64,000 nucleotides of DNA from Pseudomonas sp. LS.1a (GTDB lineage Bacteria > Pseudomonadota > Gammaproteobacteria > Pseudomonadales > Pseudomonadaceae), in contig NZ_CP092827.1 of the NCBI RefSeq assembly GCF_022533585.1, positions 1 to 64,000 on the forward strand, read 5' to 3'. The notes beneath the pieces were generated by a model. That model did no database searches, was not told where the DNA came from, and saw only the letters and a program-made list of their open reading frames with translations. Positions 12,546 through 22,296 of this stretch are shown one piece after another; the first letter of the stretch is position 1; each line of letters starts with the position of its first letter. Position numbers and translations under genes: made by a program.

Positions 12546-14192
12546 ATGCCATCAGCCGATTCTGTCTTCGACTACGTGGTCGTAGGGGCCGGTCCCGCCG
12601 GTTGCCTGCTGGCCAATCGTTTGTCCGCCGACCCTTCCTGCCGCGTGCTGCTGCTGGAAGCGGGTGGCCGTGACAACTATCCCTGGATCCATATCCCCGT
12701 CGGTTATCTCTATTGCATCGGCAACCCGCGCACCGACTGGTGCTTCAAGACCGAGGCGCAGCCTGGCCTGGGCGGTCGTGCGCTGGGCTATCCACGGGGC
12801 AAGGTGCTGGGTGGCTGCTCCTCGATCAACGGCATGATCTACATGCGCGGCCAGGCCGCCGACTATGACCGCTGGGCCGAGCAAGGCAACGGCGGCTGGG
12901 CCTGGAAGGATGTCCTGCCACTGTTCAAGGCCAGCGAAAGCCACTTTGCCGGCGCCAGTGAGCACCACGGCGGTGACGGCGAATGGCGGGTCGAGCGCCA
13001 GCGTTACAGTTGGCCGATCCTCGACGCCTTCCGCGATGCCGCCGAACAAAGTGGTATCGGCAAGGTCGATGACTTCAATACCGGCGACAACCAGGGTTGT
13101 GGATATTTCCAGGTCAACCAGCGCGGTGGTGTGCGCTGGAACGCCTCCAAGGCCTTCCTGAGGCCGATCAAGGACCGCCCCAACCTCACTGTGCTGACCA
13201 GCGTCCAGGTTGACCAGGTGCTGCTCAACAACACCCGAGCACGGGCGGTGAAGGCGTTCTGGCAAGGTGCCTGGCACGAGTTTGCGGCGCGTCGCGAGAT
13301 CATCCTCTGTGCGGGTGCGGTGGGCTCACCCGGTATTCTGCAGCGCTCCGGCATCGGCCCGCGCCAGTTGCTGGAAAGCCTGGGTATCGGCGTGCGTCAC
13401 GACATGCCAGGCGTTGGCGGCAACCTGCAGGATCACCTGCAACTGCGCCTGATCTACCAGATCCGCAATACCCGCACCTTGAACCAGATGGCCAACAGCC
13501 TGTGGGGCAAGATGGGCATGGGCCTGCGCTACCTCTATGACCGCAGTGGCCCGCTGGCCATGGCGCCGAGCCAACTGGGCGCGTTCGTGCGTTCCAGCCC
13601 GGAGCAGGCCACCGCCAACCTGCAGTACCACGTGCAGCCGCTGTCACTTGAACGCTTCGGCGAGCCACTGCACAGGTTCCCGGCCTTTACTGCTTCGGTG
13701 TGCAACCTGCGCCCGGCCAGCCGCGGGCGTATCGATATCCGCAGCAGCGACATGAACAGCACGCCGCTGATCGACCCCAACTACCTCAGCGACCCCCAGG
13801 ACCTGCGCGTCGCCGCCGATGCCATTCGCCTTACCCGGCGCATCGTCCAGGCCCCTGCCCTCGCTGCGTTCGACCCAAGGGAATACCTGCCGGGCCCAGC
13901 CCTGCAAACCGAGGAAGAGCTGTTCGAAGCCGCCGGCAAGATCGGCACCACCATCTTTCACCCGGTCGGCACCTGTCGCATGGGCAATGGCGAACTGGAC
14001 GTTGTGGATAACCAGTTGCGCGTGCACGGCATCCCCGGCCTGCGCGTGGCTGACGCCTCGATCATGCCGCAGATCACCTCCGGCAATACCTGTTCACCCA
14101 CCCTGATGATCGCCGAGAAGGCGGCGCAACTGATTCTCAAAGGAGCTGCTACCCAGACCTATCTGAACGAAGACGCGATACCGACGCCCTGA
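12546..14192 (+). CDS. GMC-family FAD oxidoreductase (alcohol/choline dehydrogenase-like)
   Basis: Flavoprotein of 548 residues. Visible are the N-terminal dinucleotide fold VVVGAGPAGC, GMC signature 1 (GYPRGKVLGGCSSINGMIYMRG), signature 2 (GAVGSPGILQRSGIG), and the C-terminal active-site region HPVGTCRMG plus SGNTCSPTLMIAEKAA. Family members oxidise primary alcohols or choline and pass electrons to quinone or oxygen. Choline is not favoured here because no betB is adjacent. GAGG lies 6 bp before ATG 12546. An MFS transporter follows, suggesting uptake and oxidation of one unidentified substrate. Confidence 0.88.
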   Translation: MPSADSVFDYVVVGAGPAGCLLANRLSADPSCRVLLLEAGGRDNYPWIHIPVGYLYCIGNPRTDWCFKTEAQPGLGGRALGYPRGKVLGGCSSINGMIYMRGQAADYDRWAEQGNGGWAWKDVLPLFKASESHFAGASEHHGGDGEWRVERQRYSWPILDAFRDAAEQSGIGKVDDFNTGDNQGCGYFQVNQRGGVRWNASKAFLRPIKDRPNLTVLTSVQVDQVLLNNTRARAVKAFWQGAWHEFAARREIILCAGAVGSPGILQRSGIGPRQLLESLGIGVRHDMPGVGGNLQDHLQLRLIYQIRNTRTLNQMANSLWGKMGMGLRYLYDRSGPLAMAPSQLGAFVRSSPEQATANLQYHVQPLSLERFGEPLHRFPAFTASVCNLRPASRGRIDIRSSDMNSTPLIDPNYLSDPQDLRVAADAIRLTRRIVQAPALAAFDPREYLPGPALQTEEELFEAAGKIGTTIFHPVGTCRMGNGELDVVDNQLRVHGIPGLRVADASIMPQITSGNTCSPTLMIAEKAAQLILKGAATQTYLNEDAIPTP

Positions 14193-14291
14193 CCCCGGGG
14201 TGCGTGCAGTACCGGCAGCTAGCGGTCAGAAGCTGCCGACAGTGGAACAACAAGAATAATCACTGTGGCCTGCGGGCCGAGGACAGCAACG

Positions 14292-15911
14292 ATGTCGGAT
14301 TACATCCAAGAGCAGGGTGCGGCGGCCAGCAGCGCCAGCGGCCGTGAAGAACGCAAGATCATTTTCGCGTCATCCCTCGGGACAGTTTTCGAGTGGTATG
14401 ACTTTTTTCTCTATGGTGCGTTGGCAGCGGTCATCAGCAAGCAGTTCTTCGCTGGCGTGAACGATACCACCGCCTTCATCTTCGCCCTCATGGCCTTTGC
14501 CGCCGGCTTTCTGGTGCGGCCGTTCGGCGCGCTGGTGTTCGGCCGCCTGGGCGACATGATCGGGCGCAAGTACACCTTCCTGGTCACCATCGTGCTGATG
14601 GGCCTGTCCACCTTCGCGGTGGGGCTGTTGCCCACCTACGCCAGCATTGGCATCGCAGCACCGATCATCCTGGTGGTCCTGCGCATGCTGCAGGGGCTGG
14701 CGCTGGGCGGTGAGTACGGCGGTGCGGCCACCTATGTGGCAGAGCATGCGCCGCCCGGCAAGCGCGGCTTCCACACGGGCTTCATTCAGTCCACCGCCAC
14801 CCTCGGCCTGCTGCTGTCGCTGGTGGTGGTGCTGGGCAGCCGCTATATCAGTGGTGACCAGTTCGAAACCTGGGGCTGGCGCCTGCCGTTCCTGCTGTCG
14901 ATCGTGCTGCTGGCGATTTCCACCTGGATCCGCATGAGCATGCACGAGTCGCCGGCCTTCGTGAAAATGAAGGCCCAAGGCAAGGTCAGCAAGTCGCCGA
15001 TCCGTGAGTCGTTCACCTCCTGGCCGAACCTGAAAGTGGTGCTTACCGCCTTGTTCAGCATTAACGCCGGGCAAGCCGTGACCTTCTACACGGCGCAGTT
15101 CTACGTGCTGTTCTTCATGACCCAGATGCTGAAGATGGACCCGGCACAGGCCAATACCTTGCTGATCATCAGCGTGGTCATTGGTGCGCCGTTCTTCGTG
15201 TTCTTCGGCTGGTTGTCCGACCGTATTGGCCGCAAGCCGATCCTGATGCTCGGCCTGCTGCTGGCCACGTTGCTGTACTTCCCGCTGTTCAAGGCGCTGA
15301 GCCACTACGCCAACCCACAGATCGACGCAGCCAGCCGCCAGGCGCCGATCGTGGTCACTGCCGACCCACAAGGCTGTACCTTCCAGTTCGACCCGGTGGG
15401 CAAGGCGCGTTTCGACAGCCCGTGCGACAAGGTCAAGACTTTCCTGGTCAAGCAGGGCCTGCCCTATAGCTCGGTGGATGTGGCCGGTAGCGATGTGGTG
15501 GTGAACATCGGTGACAAGACCATCAACGGCTTCGACGAAGCGGCCATGCGTGCGGCGGTGGAACAGGCCGGCTACCCGGCCAAGGCCGACCCTGCTCAGG
15601 TCAACCAGGTGATGGTGGTGGTGCTGATCGTGGCGATGATCCTGATCGCGACGATGACCTATGGGCCGCTGGCGGCGGTAATGGTCGAGCTGTTCCCGAC
15701 CCGTATCCGCTACACCTCGATGTCGCTGCCCTACCACATTGGCAACGGCTGGTTCGGTGGATTCCTGCCAACGGTGTCATTCGCGCTGGTGGTGTATACG
15801 GGGGATATCTTCTACGGGCTGTGGTACCCGGTGCTGGTGACCGGGGTCAGCCTGGTGGTGGGAATCTTCTGCCTGAAAGAAACCAAGGATGTGGATATCG
15901 ACAAGATCTGA
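14292..15911 (+). CDS. MFS transporter (metabolite:H+ symporter family) with a ~100-residue loop insert
   Basis: Proton-coupled transporter of 539 residues. It shows the MHS opening FASSLGTVFEWYDFFLYG, the MFS motifs GRLGDMIGRKYTFL and GWLSDRIGRKPIL, and LFPTRIRYTSMSLPYHIGNG before the last helices. Between about residues 336 and 438 it carries a hydrophilic, probably periplasmic, insert with two cysteines (C362, C378), which ordinary ~430-residue members lack. It follows the GMC oxidoreductase by 99 bp. The substrate is unknown; kinship to alpha-ketoglutarate and proline/betaine carriers suggests a small acid or zwitterion. Confidence 0.87.
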   Translation: MSDYIQEQGAAASSASGREERKIIFASSLGTVFEWYDFFLYGALAAVISKQFFAGVNDTTAFIFALMAFAAGFLVRPFGALVFGRLGDMIGRKYTFLVTIVLMGLSTFAVGLLPTYASIGIAAPIILVVLRMLQGLALGGEYGGAATYVAEHAPPGKRGFHTGFIQSTATLGLLLSLVVVLGSRYISGDQFETWGWRLPFLLSIVLLAISTWIRMSMHESPAFVKMKAQGKVSKSPIRESFTSWPNLKVVLTALFSINAGQAVTFYTAQFYVLFFMTQMLKMDPAQANTLLIISVVIGAPFFVFFGWLSDRIGRKPILMLGLLLATLLYFPLFKALSHYANPQIDAASRQAPIVVTADPQGCTFQFDPVGKARFDSPCDKVKTFLVKQGLPYSSVDVAGSDVVVNIGDKTINGFDEAAMRAAVEQAGYPAKADPAQVNQVMVVVLIVAMILIATMTYGPLAAVMVELFPTRIRYTSMSLPYHIGNGWFGGFLPTVSFALVVYTGDIFYGLWYPVLVTGVSLVVGIFCLKETKDVDIDKI

Positions 15912-15957
15912 CGCAGCTCAAGGCCTGCACCAAATGCTCAGGCGCTGAAGCGCTTGT

Positions 15958-16074
15958 TGTGGGAGCGGCCTTGCGTCGCGAAAGGGCCGCAAAGCGGCCC
16001 CAGGATTTCAGCAGTGATGCATGAATTGCCGGGGCCGCTTTGCGGCCCTTTCGCGACGCAAGGCCGCTCCCACA
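15958..16074. repeat. Perfect long inverted REP pair
   Basis: 44-bp arms, 15958-16001 and 16031-16074, perfectly complementary, 29-bp spacer. The core is TGTGGGAGCGG followed by CCTTGCGTCGCGAAAGGGCC, a variant of the REP also seen at 32683-32775. It lies between the convergent MFS and acyltransferase genes. Confidence 0.9.
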
Positions 16075-16118
16075 GTCTTCTCCCACAGAGGGTGCAATCC
16101 TGCTACCGAGCCCATAAA

Positions 16119-16143
16119 AAAACCGGCTGTAAAAGCCGGTTTT
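16119..16143. terminator. Bidirectional intrinsic terminator
   Basis: Perfect 10-bp stem AAAACCGGCT/AGCCGGTTTT with a GTAAA loop; A-rich on the left and T-rich on the right, so it works both ways. It separates the MFS gene from the convergent acyltransferase/gmhB/glyS operon. Confidence 0.88.
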
Positions 16144-16275
16144 CTTATGCCCCAAAAAAACTTATGCACGATTTTCAGAAAAATGTCATACACAGAAATA
16201 AACAGCTAATTCAAACACTTAGCTATCACTTCAGGCATTTAATCCAAAAACAGTTCACAAGTTATCCACAGATGG
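16144..16275. other. AT-rich intergenic tract with a consensus DnaA box
   Basis: About 130 bp that is clearly more AT-rich than its surroundings. It holds a perfect DnaA box TTATCCACA at 16262-16270 and a near match TTATGCACG at 16151-16159. No open frame or strong hairpin was seen. It resembles a miniature DnaA-binding locus, but there is no evidence for origin activity. Confidence 0.5.
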
Positions 16276-17046
16276 TCAGGCCATCTGCTCCTGGGGTTTT
16301 TCCTCTGCTGGCGGCAGCGAACCCATGGCCCGCTGGGTCGCTTCGTTCCACGCCGCGGCGCGGTCGTTGAGCTCGGCAATGGCCCGTGGCCCGGTGCCGT
16401 TGGCGTACATCGGCTTGCCAATCACCACCTCGATGGTGCCAGCGCGCTTGCCCCAACCGGTTTTCGGCCAGAACTTGCCGGCGTTGTGGGCAATCGGCAG
16501 CACTGGCAGCCCGGCATTCACCGCCAGCGCGGTACCGCCACGGGAGAACTTGCCCATGGTGCCGAACGGCACACGGGTCCCTTCCGGGAAGATCAGCACC
16601 CAGATCTTCTGCTTGAGCAACTCATCACCCTTGCTGGCTACCTGGCGCAGGGCTTCCTTGGGGTTGTCACGGTTGATCGCGATCGGCCGCAGCATGGCCA
16701 TGGCCCAACCGAAGAACGGCACGTACAGCAACTCGCGCTTGAGCACCTGGCTCAGCGGCGAAAAGTACTGGGAAAGGAAGAAGGTTTCCCAGGTGCTCTG
16801 GTGGTTGGACAGGATCACGCAAGGCTCATCAGGCACGTTCTCGGCGCCAGTGACCTTGTAGTCGATACCCAGGATGGTGCGCACCAGGAACAACGCGCAA
16901 CGGCACCAGTACACGTTGATGAACTTGTAGCGCTTGGGGAACGACAGGAACGGCGCGACGAAGAAGCTCAGCGAGCACCACAGCAGCGAACTGGTGCCCA
17001 GCAGCAGGTAAAAAAGAAAGATTCTGATCGCCTGCAGGATCGACAT
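16276..17046 (-). CDS. 1-acyl-sn-glycerol-3-phosphate acyltransferase (PlsC family)
   Basis: Inner-membrane acyltransferase converting lysophosphatidate to phosphatidate. The ~256 residues have an N-terminal hydrophobic anchor (ILQAIRIFLFYLLLG), the catalytic block NHQSTWETFF (His-x4-Glu in place of the commoner His-x4-Asp) and the phosphate-binding FPEGTR. Two in-frame ATGs exist (17061 and 17046); neither has a strong ribosome site, and I prefer the shorter (MSILQAIR). It is the last gene of the glyQ-glyS-gmhB transcription unit, 61 bp after gmhB. Confidence 0.88.
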   Translation of the reverse strand: MSILQAIRIFLFYLLLGTSSLLWCSLSFFVAPFLSFPKRYKFINVYWCRCALFLVRTILGIDYKVTGAENVPDEPCVILSNHQSTWETFFLSQYFSPLSQVLKRELLYVPFFGWAMAMLRPIAINRDNPKEALRQVASKGDELLKQKIWVLIFPEGTRVPFGTMGKFSRGGTALAVNAGLPVLPIAHNAGKFWPKTGWGKRAGTIEVVIGKPMYANGTGPRAIAELNDRAAAWNEATQRAMGSLPPAEEKPQEQMA

Positions 17047-17107
17047 AGTGGCTTGTACCATTGCGGGGCATGCCCGCCTGAGAAAAATGCGCCCGAAGGC
17101 GCACTGT

Positions 17108-17635
17108 TTAAATTAGTTCTCTGGCGATAGCTGCCAGATCGTCGAAAATCAGTGTAGTTTCCGGGACGCCTTTTTCCAGGGTCCGCTCGCCCTTGCCGGT
17201 TTTCACCAGCACGGGTTGTGCACCGACGGCCAGGGCGGCCTCCAGGTCACCTTTGCTGTCGCCAACGAACCAGACGCCTTCCAGGCCGACCTGGTAATGC
17301 TCGGCGATCGCCCGCAGCATGCCAGGCTTGGGCTTGCGGCAATCGCAGCCTTCGTCCGGCCCGTGCGGGCAATACACGATGTGGCCCACCTCGCCACCCT
17401 GCTCGGCCACCAGCGCGCGCAGGCGCGCGTGCATGGCCTCGAGGGTTGCCAGCGCATAGTAGCCACGGGCAATGCCGGACTGGTTGGTGGCAACGGCCAC
17501 CGTCCAGCCCGCCTTGCTCAACTGCGCGATCGCTTCGACCGAGCCAGGGATCGGCACCCACTCGTCCAGCGTCTTGATGTAGGCGTCGGAGTCGTGGTTG
17601 ATGACTCCGTCACGGTCGAGAATCAGCAGTTTCAA
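17108..17635 (-). CDS. gmhB: D-glycero-beta-D-manno-heptose 1,7-bisphosphate 7-phosphatase
   Basis: HAD-family phosphatase in ADP-heptose synthesis for the LPS inner core. The 175 residues have the catalytic DRD (D7, D9), the substrate segment TNQSGIARGYY, the cysteine-rich zinc loop CPHGPDEGCDC and the late GDSKGDLEAA motif. The start is a TTG (17633-17635) 3 bp after the glyS stop, with GGGG just upstream inside glyS; no ATG fits, so translation probably depends on coupling to glyS. Confidence 0.9.
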   Translation of the reverse strand: MKLLILDRDGVINHDSDAYIKTLDEWVPIPGSVEAIAQLSKAGWTVAVATNQSGIARGYYALATLEAMHARLRALVAEQGGEVGHIVYCPHGPDEGCDCRKPKPGMLRAIAEHYQVGLEGVWFVGDSKGDLEAALAVGAQPVLVKTGKGERTLEKGVPETTLIFDDLAAIARELI

Positions 17636-17638
17636 GGC

Positions 17639-19690
17639 TTACCCCAGCAGCGAAATGTCGGCCACGCCCAGGAACAGGCCGCGCAGGCGGCTGAGCAGGG
17701 CATAACGGTTGGCGCGTACCTTGGCGTCCTCGGCGTTGACCATCACTGCCTCGAAGAAGGCGTCGACCGGGTCACGCAGGGCCGCCAGGCGGGCCAGCGA
17801 TTCGCTGTACTGGCGTGCAGCTGCCATCGGTTGCACGGCCTGGTCGGCCTGCTGGATGGCCGAGTACAGGGAGAACTCGTTGGCATTGTCGAAGTACTTC
17901 GGCTCGACGTGATCGGCGATGGCGCCTTCGGCCTTGCTCAGCAGGTTCGACACGCGCTTGTTCACCGCCGCCAGGGCCTCGGCTTCCGGCAGCTTGCGGA
18001 AGGCTTGTACAGCCTGCACACGCTGGTCGAAGTCCAGGGCAGAACCTGGCTGCAGGGCACGTACCGACAGGTAGGTGGCCACGTCGATGCCTTCGTCTTC
18101 GTAGCGTGCACGCAGGCGGTCGAAAATGAACTCCAGTACCTGCTCGGCCAGGCCGGCGGCCTTGACCTTGGCGCCGAACTGCTTGACTGCGAACTCGACC
18201 GCGCCGGTCAGGTCCAGGTCCAGCTGCTTCTCGATCAGGATACGCAGCACGCCCAGGGCAGCACGGCGCAGGGCGTACGGGTCCTTGCTGCCGGTCGGCA
18301 GCATGCCGATGCCGAAGATGCCGACCAGGGTGTCGAGCTTGTCGGCGATGGCCACGGCAGCACCGGTGAGGGTCTGCGGCAGCTCGGCGCCAGCACCGCG
18401 CGGCATGTACTGCTCGTTCAGGGCCAGGGCCACGTCTTCCGGCTCACCGTCGTTGAGCGCGTAGTAGTAACCGGCAACACCCTGCATCTCAGGGAATTCG
18501 CCGACCATCTCGGTGGCCAGGTCGCACTTCGACAGCAGGCCGGCACGGCCGGCGCGCTGGGCGTCGCCGCCAATCAGCGGGGCGATGAAGGCGGCCAGCC
18601 GGGAAACGCGCTCGGCCTTGTCGTACACGGTGCCCAGCTGAGCCTGGAACACCACGTTCTTCAGGCGCTCGTTGAAGGTTTCCAGCGGCTGCTTCTTGTC
18701 CTGCTTGAAGAAGAACTCGGCATCGGTCAGGCGTGGGCGCACGACCTTCTCGTTGCCTTGCACGATCTGCTTCGGGTCACGGCTTTCGACGTTGGCCACG
18801 GTGATGAAGCGCGGCAGCAGCTTGCCTTCGCTGTCCAGCAGGCAGAAGTACTTCTGGTTGTCCTGCATGGTGGTGATCAGGGCTTCCTGCGGCACTTCGA
18901 GGAAACGCTCCTCGAACGAGCACACCAGCGGCACTGGCCACTCCACCAGAGCGGTCACTTCGTCCAGCAGCGCCGGTGGCACGATGGCTGTGCCTTCCTG
19001 CTGCATGGCCAGCTCGGCGGTACGCTTGCTGATCAGCTCGCGGCGCTCGGCGAAGTCGGCCAGCACGTACGCTTTGCGCAGGTCTTCGACGTAGTTGGCC
19101 GGGGTGGTGATGACCACGTTTTCCGGGTGGTGGAAGCGATGGCCACGGGATTCACGGCCGGCCTTCTGCGACAGGATGGTGCAGTCGACCACCTGGTCGC
19201 CCAGCAGCATCACCAGCCATTGGGTCGGGCGCACGAACTCTTCACGGCTGGCCGCCCAGCGCATGCGCTTGGGGATCGGCAGGTCGTTGAGCGAATCTTC
19301 GACGATGGTCGGCAGCAGGCCAGCGGTGGCCTTGCCCGGGATGTGCTGGGAGAAGCGCAGCTTGGGGCCGCTCTGGTCGATTTCCGACAGCTCCACACCG
19401 CATTTCTTGGCAAAGCCCAAGGCAGCCTGGGTCGGCTCGCCGTCTTTGAAAGCAGCCTGCAGGGGCGGGCCGTCGATGTTGATGCTGCGGTCAGGCTGCT
19501 GCACGTCCAGCTGGCGGATCAGCACGGCCAGGCGACGCGGCGCGGCGTATACCTGCTTGCCGGTGTAGTTCAGGCCAGCGGCCTGCAGGCCTTTCTCGAT
19601 ACCGGCCAGGAAAGCTTCGCCGAGGCTGGCGAGGGCCTTCGGCGGCAGCTCTTCGGTGCCCAGTTCTACCAGGAAATCTTGAGCACTCAT
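17639..19690 (-). CDS. glyS: Glycine--tRNA ligase beta subunit
   Basis: Large subunit of the alpha2beta2 glycyl-tRNA synthetase that charges tRNA-Gly; it carries tRNA-binding and C-terminal anticodon-recognition regions. 683 residues, as usual. The N-terminus [17 protein letters not shown] and the central [23 protein letters not shown] are typical. Its ATG overlaps the glyQ stop (ATGA), giving tight coupling for subunit stoichiometry. Confidence 0.97.
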   Translation of the reverse strand: MSAQDFLVELGTEELPPKALASLGEAFLAGIEKGLQAAGLNYTGKQVYAAPRRLAVLIRQLDVQQPDRSINIDGPPLQAAFKDGEPTQAALGFAKKCGVELSEIDQSGPKLRFSQHIPGKATAGLLPTIVEDSLNDLPIPKRMRWAASREEFVRPTQWLVMLLGDQVVDCTILSQKAGRESRGHRFHHPENVVITTPANYVEDLRKAYVLADFAERRELISKRTAELAMQQEGTAIVPPALLDEVTALVEWPVPLVCSFEERFLEVPQEALITTMQDNQKYFCLLDSEGKLLPRFITVANVESRDPKQIVQGNEKVVRPRLTDAEFFFKQDKKQPLETFNERLKNVVFQAQLGTVYDKAERVSRLAAFIAPLIGGDAQRAGRAGLLSKCDLATEMVGEFPEMQGVAGYYYALNDGEPEDVALALNEQYMPRGAGAELPQTLTGAAVAIADKLDTLVGIFGIGMLPTGSKDPYALRRAALGVLRILIEKQLDLDLTGAVEFAVKQFGAKVKAAGLAEQVLEFIFDRLRARYEDEGIDVATYLSVRALQPGSALDFDQRVQAVQAFRKLPEAEALAAVNKRVSNLLSKAEGAIADHVEPKYFDNANEFSLYSAIQQADQAVQPMAAARQYSESLARLAALRDPVDAFFEAVMVNAEDAKVRANRYALLSRLRGLFLGVADISLLG

Positions 19691-20634
19691 TGTGCAGCCT
19701 CCAGCTTAGCCAACACTTCGTCACGCAGTTCAGGGGTAGCCATCGGGAAGCCCAGGCGTGCACGGGCTTGCAGATAGCTTTGCGCCACGTCCCGGGCCAG
19801 GGTACGTACACGCAGGATGTAGCGCTGGCGCTCGGTTACCGAGATGGCGCGGCGGGCGTCCAGCAGGTTGAAGGTGTGCGAGGCCTTCAGGACCATTTCA
19901 TAAGTCGGCAGCGGCAGCTCAAGCTTGATCAGGCGGTTGGCTTCGCTTTCGTAGAAGTCGAACAGTTCGAACAGCTTCTCGACGTTGGCGTGTTCGAAGT
20001 TGTAGGTCGACTGCTCCACTTCGTTCTGGTGGAACACGTCACCGTAGGTGACCTTGCCGAACGGGCCGTCGGCCCACACCAGGTCGTACACCGAGTCGAC
20101 GCCCTGGATGTACATGGCCAGGCGCTCGAGGCCGTAGGTGATTTCACCGGTGACCGGGTAGCACTCGATGCCGCCTACCTGCTGGAAGTAGGTGAACTGG
20201 GTGACTTCCATGCCGTTGAGCCAGATTTCCCAACCCAGGCCCCAGGCGCCGAGGGTCGGCGATTCCCAGTTGTCTTCGACGAAGCGAATGTCGTGGACCA
20301 GCGGGTCCAGGCCGATGGCTTTCAGCGAGCCGAGGTACAGCTCCTGGAAGTTGGCCGGGTTGGGCTTGAGTACCACCTGGAACTGGTAGTAGTGCTGCAG
20401 GCGGTTGGGGTTTTCGCCATACCGCCCGTCGGCAGGGCGACGGCTAGGCTGCACATAGGCGGCGTTCCAGGTTTCTGGACCCACGGCGCGCAGGAATGTA
20501 GCGGTGTGGAAAGTGCCGGCGCCTACTTCCATATCGTAGGGCTGAAGCACCACACAACCTTGCTCGGCCCAGTAGTTCTGCAGGGCGAGGATCAGGTCTT
20601 GGAAGGTACGCACGGCTGGCGTAGGCTGGCTCAC
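19687..20634 (-). CDS. glyQ: Glycine--tRNA ligase alpha subunit
   Basis: Catalytic class II subunit that activates glycine. The start is GTG 20634 ([14 protein letters not shown]), giving the family-standard 315 residues with an AGGTG site upstream; a second GTG three codons earlier is less likely. Motifs include [17 protein letters not shown] and [17 protein letters not shown]. It is the first gene of glyQ-glyS-gmhB-plsC, divergent from tag across 83 bp. Confidence 0.97.
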   Translation of the reverse strand: MSQPTPAVRTFQDLILALQNYWAEQGCVVLQPYDMEVGAGTFHTATFLRAVGPETWNAAYVQPSRRPADGRYGENPNRLQHYYQFQVVLKPNPANFQELYLGSLKAIGLDPLVHDIRFVEDNWESPTLGAWGLGWEIWLNGMEVTQFTYFQQVGGIECYPVTGEITYGLERLAMYIQGVDSVYDLVWADGPFGKVTYGDVFHQNEVEQSTYNFEHANVEKLFELFDFYESEANRLIKLELPLPTYEMVLKASHTFNLLDARRAISVTERQRYILRVRTLARDVAQSYLQARARLGFPMATPELRDEVLAKLEAAQ

Positions 20635-20717
20635 GAAATTCACCTGTATCTGGGGATGCGGATGTAAAGAGCGGGAGTATAACCTGATTCGCCTCGCCCT
20701 CTACTCATTGGAGCCTT

Positions 20718-21269
20718 ATGCCACGCTGCTTTTGGTGTACCGACGATCCGTTGTACCAGGCCTACCATGACCAGGAATGGGGAACGCCACAGCGTGACCC
20801 GGCGTTGCTGTTCGAGATGCTTTTGCTCGAAGGGTTCCAGGCGGGGCTGTCGTGGATCACCGTATTGCGCAAACGCGAGCGTTATCGCGAGGTGATGCAC
20901 GGCTTCGATCCGGTGAAACTCGCCGTCATGAGCGACGAACGCATCGAGGAGCTGATGCAGGATGCCGGTATCATCCGCAACCGCCTCAAGCTCAAGGCTG
21001 CCAGGCGTAACGCGCAGGCCTGGCTGGCTGTGGATAACCCCGCCGAATGGCTGTGGTCGTTTGTTGGTGGGGCGCCGAAGATCAACCACTTCACGGGGCG
21101 CAGCGAGGTGCCAGCAGTTACCGATGAAGCCAAGGCAATGAGCAAAGCCCTGCAGAAAGCCGGCTTCACCTTCGTTGGCCCGACCATCTGCTATGCCTTC
21201 ATGCAGGCCACCGGCATGGTCATGGACCACACCACCGATTGCGATCGCTACGCCGCCTTGTTGCGTTGA
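20718..21269 (+). CDS. tag: DNA-3-methyladenine glycosylase I
   Basis: Base-excision enzyme removing 3-methyladenine. The 183 residues include the zinc-snap ligands known from E. coli Tag: C4 and H17 at the N-terminus (MPRCFWCTDDPLYQAYH) and the C-terminal MDHTTDC pair. The helix-hairpin-helix core LEGFQAGLSWITVLRKRE is clear. A DnaA box (TGTGGATAA) lies in the gene at 21029-21037. The lauroyl transferase starts 41 bp downstream on the same strand. Confidence 0.96.
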   Translation: MPRCFWCTDDPLYQAYHDQEWGTPQRDPALLFEMLLLEGFQAGLSWITVLRKRERYREVMHGFDPVKLAVMSDERIEELMQDAGIIRNRLKLKAARRNAQAWLAVDNPAEWLWSFVGGAPKINHFTGRSEVPAVTDEAKAMSKALQKAGFTFVGPTICYAFMQATGMVMDHTTDCDRYAALLR

Positions 21270-21310
21270 GGGGTTACAATGCGCGCCTTGCTGAAATAAG
21301 GAATTCGCCT

Positions 21311-22198
21311 GTGGAAAAGTTCAAGGGCGCCCTGATGGTCGGGGTGCTGCGTCTGTTTGCCAAGCTGCCCTGGGGCGCTGTGCAGCGCGTCGGCGCCGGT
21401 ATCGGCTGGCTGATGTGGAAGATCCCCAACGGCTCGCGCAATGTCGTGCGTATCAACCTGGCCAAATGCTTCCCGGAGATGGACCCGGTCGAACGCGAGC
21501 AACTGGTGGGTCGCGCGTTGAAGGATATCGGTAAATCCTTCGTCGAAAGTGCCTGTGCCTGGATCTGGCCGCCGCAGCGCTCGCTGGAGCTGGTCAAGGA
21601 AGTGCACGGCCTGGAAGTGCTGGAGCAGGCCCTGGCTTCGGGCAAGGGTGTGGTCGGTATCACCAGCCACCTGGGCAACTGGGAGGTGCTGAACCACTTC
21701 TACTGCAACCAGTGCAAACCGATCATTTTCTACCGCCCGCCGAAGCTGAAGGCGGTGGATGACCTGCTGCGCGAGCAGCGCGTGCAGATGGGCAACCGCG
21801 TGGCGCCTTCGACCAAGGAAGGCATCCTCAGCGTGATCAAGGAAGTGCGCCGTGGTGGCCAGGTGGGTATTCCTGCCGACCCGGAGCCGGCGGAGTCGGC
21901 GGGGGTGTTCGTACCGTTCCTGGGCACCCAGGCGCTGACCAGCAAGTTCGTGCCGAACATGCTGGCCGGGGGCAAGGCGGTGGGGGTGTTCCTGCATGCC
22001 CTGCGGCTGCCGGATGGTTCGGGCTTCAAGGTGTTTCTGGAGGCGGCGCCGGAAGAGATGTACAGCACCGACGTGACGGTGTCGGCGGCGGCAATGAGCA
22101 AGGTGGTCGAGCGCTATGTGCGCGAGTACCCCAGCCAGTACATGTGGAGCATGAAGCGCTTCAAGAAGCGCCCGGCTGGCGAGCCGCGCTGGTATTGA
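21311..22198 (+). CDS. Lipid A biosynthesis lauroyl acyltransferase (LpxL/HtrB family)
   Basis: Inner-membrane late acyltransferase adding a secondary acyl chain to lipid A. 295 residues; the catalytic block is TSHLGNWEVLNHF (His-x4-Glu), followed by IFYRPPKLKAVDDLLREQR. The start is GTG 21311 (MEKFKGALMVG) with AAGGA 8 bp upstream, which gives the normal length. An REP pair follows the stop. Acyl-chain specificity cannot be read from sequence alone. Confidence 0.92.
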   Translation: MEKFKGALMVGVLRLFAKLPWGAVQRVGAGIGWLMWKIPNGSRNVVRINLAKCFPEMDPVEREQLVGRALKDIGKSFVESACAWIWPPQRSLELVKEVHGLEVLEQALASGKGVVGITSHLGNWEVLNHFYCNQCKPIIFYRPPKLKAVDDLLREQRVQMGNRVAPSTKEGILSVIKEVRRGGQVGIPADPEPAESAGVFVPFLGTQALTSKFVPNMLAGGKAVGVFLHALRLPDGSGFKVFLEAAPEEMYSTDVTVSAAAMSKVVERYVREYPSQYMWSMKRFKKRPAGEPRWY

Positions 22199-22212
22199 TT
22201 GTTTCACTGTCC

Positions 22213-22290
22213 CCCTGTGGGAGCGGGTTTACCCGCGAATGCGTCGGTGAATCCAGCATCGCATTCGCGGGTGAACCCGCTCCCACAGGG
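22213..22290. repeat. REP pair
   Basis: 30-bp arms, 22213-22242 against 22261-22290, one mismatch, between the convergent lauroyl transferase and TPR genes. The arms carry the GTTTACCC variant ending GCGAATGC, shared with 34385-34462. Confidence 0.88.
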
Positions 22291-22296
22291 ATCGCG

